DNA of 15,570 bases from Candidatus Solincola jinzensis. Its GTDB lineage: Bacteria > Actinomycetota > Geothermincolia > Geothermincolales > RBG-13-55-18. The stretch is from positions 1 through 15,570 of the forward strand of contig JACVJG010000015.1 in the NCBI GenBank assembly GCA_015711875.1, written 5' to 3'. Under the pieces are notes generated by a model that saw only the letters and a program-made list of their open reading frames with translations, did not search any database and was not told where the DNA came from. The position numbers were made by a program, and so were the translations under genes. Below are positions 12,388 through 15,570 of this stretch, one piece after another (positions within the stretch are counted from its first letter, which is position 1; every line of letters starts with the position of its first letter).

Positions 12388-15327
12388 ATGCGCGCGAAAG
12401 CCAGGGTCGCAAAAGCGTTGGGGGCGGTTATTTCCGCAGTTCTGCTCATGATGTGCCTCTTTTCCTTTTTCCCCGCCGCGAGCGCCGAGCACGTGGAAGA
12501 GGGCATCGAGATCATGAGCTCGGAGGCGGTCACCTTGGACACCGATTTCCGCGGCGAGATCCAAAAGGGCAGGATCATCACCTTCTTCGGACTGACCGGT
12601 AGCGGCGAGACGGAAGTAGCAAAGGCCAACGGCCTCGGAGGCGAGGGAAGATGGCAGGGCGTGCACGCCTTCACTACCCCCAGGCTGGAGGAAGACGCCC
12701 TGGTGTGGAGAAACCTGCGGGTGGATGGCTTGCGCAACGTCATGAGCCTCATGGAATTCGGCGGAGAGGTGGCGGAGGAAGTCAGGTTGAGGGTGCCCCT
12801 GAGACTGGAATACAGGTATTTTCTTGACGGCGAGAGGGTAGAAGACCCTAACCAGATAACCGGCCGGGACGGCCACTTCAGGCTGGAACTCACCATGACC
12901 AACACCAGCGCGGAGAAGCGCATGGTGCAATACCAGGATCCGGAAACCGGAGAGACGGTGGAAAAACAGGTCGAGGTCTATCTGCCGCTGGTGATTCTGC
13001 CCTACGACTGGTATTTCGACAACGACGTCTACTACAACCTGCAAGCCGACCCCACGGGAGTGGTGGTGCCCCTGCCTGACCACTGGCAGGTCGGCTGGTC
13101 GATACCCCTTTTCCCTCCCGCCACCTCGGATACTCACACCATATGGGTGGAGGCGGACGTGAGGGACTTCCGGCTCCCTCCCCTGGTGCTTTCCGCGAAC
13201 TTCATCTTTCCCCAGACCAATCAGAGAGATCCTCTTGCTGAATTCGTGACAGGCTTGAAGCAACTCTACGACGGTGTCAAACAGCTGCATGTGGGTCTGC
13301 TCGAGGGTGAGCAGGGCCTTGGGGGACCGGAGCAGGAAGGCACCCTCCTTTATGGTACCAACGCTATCCTCGATGGGTTGAAACGGATGGCCAGCGCATC
13401 GAGCGGGCTCCCCTACGCGAAAGCGAATCTAGATTCCCGGATCATTCCAGGCATCAACCAGATCACCGACGGCATGGGCAGTCCCGATTCCCCCGGCACC
13501 GTGCTCTACGGCATCAGCGAGTCCACAAAGGGTCTCATGCAGATCCTCGCGGGCATCGGCGGGTGCGACGTGGCCGATACCCTGCTCTACGCCATGACGG
13601 CCTTCGGTGATGGCCTGCGGCGGATACAAGCCGGCATCGGCTCGGAAAGCACCCCGGAAACCCTGCTTTTCGCGGTAGAGAGCTCGGAGTCGGGCCTTGA
13701 GAAGATGCGAGCCGGCATAGGCGACGACGCGCTTCCCAACACAATGCTATACGCCATGGACCAGATAGGATCGGGCCTGGATAGGATAAAATCCGGCATA
13801 GGCTCTCCCTCTACCGGCAACACCCTGCTTTACGCCATGTCGGCCATGCAGAAGGGTTTGCGGGATGCCCTGGCGGGCATCGGGTCCGATTCCACGCCCG
13901 ACACCATGCTTTATGGAATGGCCGCCATCGCCGAAGGCCTCAACCGCATTCTCGCCGGTATAGGCAGCGAGAGCACCCCGGACACCCTCCTCTACGGGAT
14001 CGACCGTATCGACAAGGGGTTGAGCAGCGGAAACCCGAGAGAGCCAGGCGTTCTCGAGGGCGTGCAGCAGATACGGGACGGCTTGAACGAGATCTGGGTC
14101 AATACCGCCACTACGGGGCCGATCTATTCCGGGCTGGAGCTGATCAGGGTCCTGGCGCCGTGGGTTGGCTTCATCGTCGACCAGCTGGAACAGGGTATTA
14201 TCCTGAGCGAAGATCCCGACAACCCGTCCATCCATTACGGCTGCGGGATGATGATGGACGGCGCAGACCGCATAATCGCGGGCATCGGCTCGCACACCAC
14301 TCCCGACACCCTCCTGTACGGAGCGGCACAGATCAAGGGAGGTTTAAGGGAGATGAAAACCGGGATCGGATCGGCCTCCACGCCGGATACCCTTTTGTAT
14401 GGCGTGGCGCAGGTGCGCGGAGGCCTGGATATGCTCAAGGATGGTATCGGCTCCGCCTCCACGCCGGATACCTTGCTGTACGCCGTCGACCAGGTCCAGC
14501 GAGGGCTTAACAGCATTCTAAGCGGTATAGGATCACCGGTTTCCGAAGACACCCTTCTCTACGCTATAGCCCAAGTCGAGATGGGCCTTGAGCTCATGAA
14601 GGCCGGCATCGGGTCGGCGGACTCATCCGACACCCTCCTTTTCGCCATGTCGGCGATGAAGTCAGGGTTGAACCAGATCAAGAGCGGCATCGGCTCCTCC
14701 GACACCGCGGACACGCTCCTTTACGCCGTCGCGCAGGTGCAGAACGGGCTCGAGGTGATGAAATCGGGCATCGGGGACGCGGGGATACCGGATACCTTGC
14801 TATACGCCATGGCCCAGGTGCAGGGCGGCCTGCAGCAGATAAAGAACGGGCTGAGCTCGGGTGATATGGAGGCGCCGGCCATAAAGGAGGGGCTGATACT
14901 CATCTCGGCGGGCCTAGGGGACGCGGTGTCGGGGTTGGGAAGCGTTTCCACCCCCGACACCCTCCTCTACGGCGCGGACCAGGTCAACAACGGGGTGCAG
15001 CAGGTCAAGGAGGGACTGTCCCGCGCCACCAGCGAGGGCACGGGTGTGATGTATAAGGGGTTGGTCGACAGCTTGGGCGATCTTTACCTCACCCAGGCGG
15101 AGCTGGAGGCCATCAGGATACGGGGAGAGGAGTTCGACCACATCCTGGGAAGGGTCGAGAACGCCAAAGAGAACAAATTGACCTTCATTTACCAGACACC
15201 CGCGACGTACAACTACAAGAAAGGGTCCAATCTGAACCTCATGGTAGGAGCGGCGCTATGCGCCGTGATCGCCATAGCGTTACTGGCGCTGTCGATGATC
15301 CTCAAGCGGCGCCCGGTCATCGGGTAA
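12388..15327 (+). CDS. Exported membrane-anchored repeat protein, YhgE/Pip-like N-terminal region, 27-residue repeats
   Basis: The 979-residue product begins with a signal peptide (hydrophobic 11-29, likely cleavage after ASA at 31-33) and ends with one membrane helix (about 949-972) and the tail KRRPVIG, so most of it lies outside. Residues ~35-280 form a beta-rich region with YRYFLDGERVEDPNQITGRDG, recalling the 'YxLDGKEIxPxELAGKSG' element I associate with YhgE/Pip-like surface proteins of Gram-positives, which also carry G-L-x-x-hydrophobic-x-x-G repeats. Residues ~310-875 hold about 16 copies of a 27-residue unit: head GIGSxSTPDTLLYA, then xxQVxxGLxxIxx. The head probably forms a loop and the rest an amphipathic helix. 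AGGGGG eight bases before the ATG at 12388 supports that start over an in-frame GTG at 12379. Function unknown; adhesion, envelope scaffolding or a transporter partner are guesses. Confidence 0.88.
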   Translation: MRAKARVAKALGAVISAVLLMMCLFSFFPAASAEHVEEGIEIMSSEAVTLDTDFRGEIQKGRIITFFGLTGSGETEVAKANGLGGEGRWQGVHAFTTPRLEEDALVWRNLRVDGLRNVMSLMEFGGEVAEEVRLRVPLRLEYRYFLDGERVEDPNQITGRDGHFRLELTMTNTSAEKRMVQYQDPETGETVEKQVEVYLPLVILPYDWYFDNDVYYNLQADPTGVVVPLPDHWQVGWSIPLFPPATSDTHTIWVEADVRDFRLPPLVLSANFIFPQTNQRDPLAEFVTGLKQLYDGVKQLHVGLLEGEQGLGGPEQEGTLLYGTNAILDGLKRMASASSGLPYAKANLDSRIIPGINQITDGMGSPDSPGTVLYGISESTKGLMQILAGIGGCDVADTLLYAMTAFGDGLRRIQAGIGSESTPETLLFAVESSESGLEKMRAGIGDDALPNTMLYAMDQIGSGLDRIKSGIGSPSTGNTLLYAMSAMQKGLRDALAGIGSDSTPDTMLYGMAAIAEGLNRILAGIGSESTPDTLLYGIDRIDKGLSSGNPREPGVLEGVQQIRDGLNEIWVNTATTGPIYSGLELIRVLAPWVGFIVDQLEQGIILSEDPDNPSIHYGCGMMMDGADRIIAGIGSHTTPDTLLYGAAQIKGGLREMKTGIGSASTPDTLLYGVAQVRGGLDMLKDGIGSASTPDTLLYAVDQVQRGLNSILSGIGSPVSEDTLLYAIAQVEMGLELMKAGIGSADSSDTLLFAMSAMKSGLNQIKSGIGSSDTADTLLYAVAQVQNGLEVMKSGIGDAGIPDTLLYAMAQVQGGLQQIKNGLSSGDMEAPAIKEGLILISAGLGDAVSGLGSVSTPDTLLYGADQVNNGVQQVKEGLSRATSEGTGVMYKGLVDSLGDLYLTQAELEAIRIRGEEFDHILGRVENAKENKLTFIYQTPATYNYKKGSNLNLMVGAALCAVIAIALLALSMILKRRPVIG
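13315..13395 (+). repeat. Outlying divergent 81-bp repeat unit
   Basis: Encodes GLGGPEQEGTLLYG and then TNAILDGLKRMAS, a 27-residue copy separated from the main block by 75 bases of non-repeat sequence. Confidence 0.7.
13471..14037 (+). repeat. Block A: seven in-frame 81-bp coding repeats
   Basis: Units start at 13471, 13552, 13633, 13714, 13795, 13876 and 13957, exactly 81 bp apart. The encoded heads are GMGS, GIGG, GIGS, GIGD, GIGS, GIGS and GIGS. The seventh loses the pattern after GIDRIDKGL. Confidence 0.92.
14281..14847 (+). repeat. Block B: seven in-frame 81-bp coding repeats
   Basis: Units start at 14281, 14362, 14443, 14524, 14605, 14686 and 14767. All contain DTLL(Y/F) and a GL pair in register. 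This block is the more regular of the two, with a repeated Q-V/I in the helix part. Confidence 0.93.
14932..15012 (+). repeat. Outlying C-terminal 81-bp repeat unit
   Basis: Encodes GLGSVSTPDTLLYG and then ADQVNNGVQQVKE, close to consensus, after an 84-base degenerate unit. Confidence 0.8.
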
Positions 15328-15343
15328 CCGGTCTCCGGGCGCC
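15308..15343. terminator. Hairpin over the stop codon of the repeat protein gene
   Basis: GGCGCCCGG (15308-15316) pairs perfectly with CCGGGCGCC (15335-15343); the 18-base loop contains the stop codon and a nested CGG-GTAA-CCG. No T run follows, so it is either a Rho-assisted or mRNA-stabilising structure rather than a classic terminator. Confidence 0.45.
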
Positions 15344-15444
15344 ATTAACCTCGATCCTGTTGTGATTCGTAAAAGAGAAGGCCGCAACAGGTCGGGGCTC
15401 GCCGACGTAACCCCTCGGGAGACAAAGCGACGGCGAACTCTTCT

Positions 15445-15468
15445 GGCCAAGCCCTCAATGAGGGAACA
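15445..15468. repeat. 24-bp repeat with internal dyad, copy 1
   Basis: GGCCAAGCCCTC followed by AATGAGGGAACA. The core CCCTC-N3-GAGGG is an inverted repeat. 21 of 24 bases match the copy at 15519-15542. Confidence 0.65.
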
Positions 15469-15518
15469 GAAAACAACGGAATTTACCGCATGTCCCAGGA
15501 TCTCTCCGGTCCGGTTCA

Positions 15519-15542
15519 GGCCAGGCCCTCCCTGAGGGAACA
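15519..15542. repeat. 24-bp repeat with internal dyad, copy 2
   Basis: GGCCAGGCCCTC followed by CCTGAGGGAACA, 74 bp after copy 1. The right-hand 240 bases contain no gene I can support; these may be upstream sites of a gene beyond the edge. Confidence 0.65.
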
Positions 15543-15570
15543 CGCATAAACGCGGTTAACAGCAATGATA

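Noticed and set aside
12316..13290. Minus-strand frame of 324 codons
   Set aside because: Antisense to the signal peptide and N-terminal region of the repeat surface protein, with no start site or motif.
13471..14847. Evenly spaced repeats considered as a CRISPR or satellite array
   Set aside because: The 81-bp units are in frame, differ mainly at synonymous positions and have no unique spacers; they are protein repeats.

Overview
The window looks like a high-GC, anaerobic bacterial chromosome fragment with clear Shine-Dalgarno sites and E. coli-like sigma-70 promoters in short AT-rich gaps. Oxygen-sensitive CoA enzymes, a Gly-rich lipoprotein and a YhgE/Pip-like surface protein fit an anaerobic, fermentative Actinobacteria-type organism. 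That placement is inference: there is no rRNA or other phylogenetic marker in the window. I see no tRNA, rRNA, CRISPR array or transposase gene.

Left part (1-1761): the start of a 4-hydroxybutyryl-CoA dehydratase-family gene runs off the left edge on the minus strand. It is divergent from a FadR/YsiA-like TetR regulator. The ~100-bp gap holds two near-consensus promoters facing each other, and their -10 boxes are the two arms of one perfect palindrome, a ready-made switch.

Middle left (1753-4105): two near-identical 37-bp direct repeats, a doubtful small ORF, a small lipoprotein gene with its own promoter and a good terminator, and a minus-strand four-helix membrane protein of unknown function.

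4106-6559: a complete cytoplasmic GH38-type alpha-mannosidase with all zinc and nucleophile residues, standing alone.

6623-10480 (minus strand): a tight three-gene operon encoding an ATP-dependent activase (HgdC/BadF type) with unusual N- and C-terminal extensions, then two HgdB/BcrB-family [4Fe-4S] subunits. Together they look like a complete 2-hydroxyacyl-CoA dehydratase or related CoA-thioester reductase system of unknown substrate. A divergent gene at 10932-11993 encodes an unrecognised protein built of two copies of the same CxxC-headed module.

Right part (12388-15327): a 979-residue exported, C-terminally membrane-anchored protein carrying two blocks of seven 27-residue repeats plus two outlying copies. 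Its upstream region has a promoter and two inverted repeats, and its 3' flank has a hairpin and a pair of 24-bp repeats.

The strongest biological theme is anaerobic CoA-thioester chemistry: two unrelated dehydratase types within 10 kb, one of them under a probable acyl-CoA-responsive repressor. The most novel candidates are the extended activase operon with its divergent duplicated-module partner, and the 27-residue repeat surface protein.
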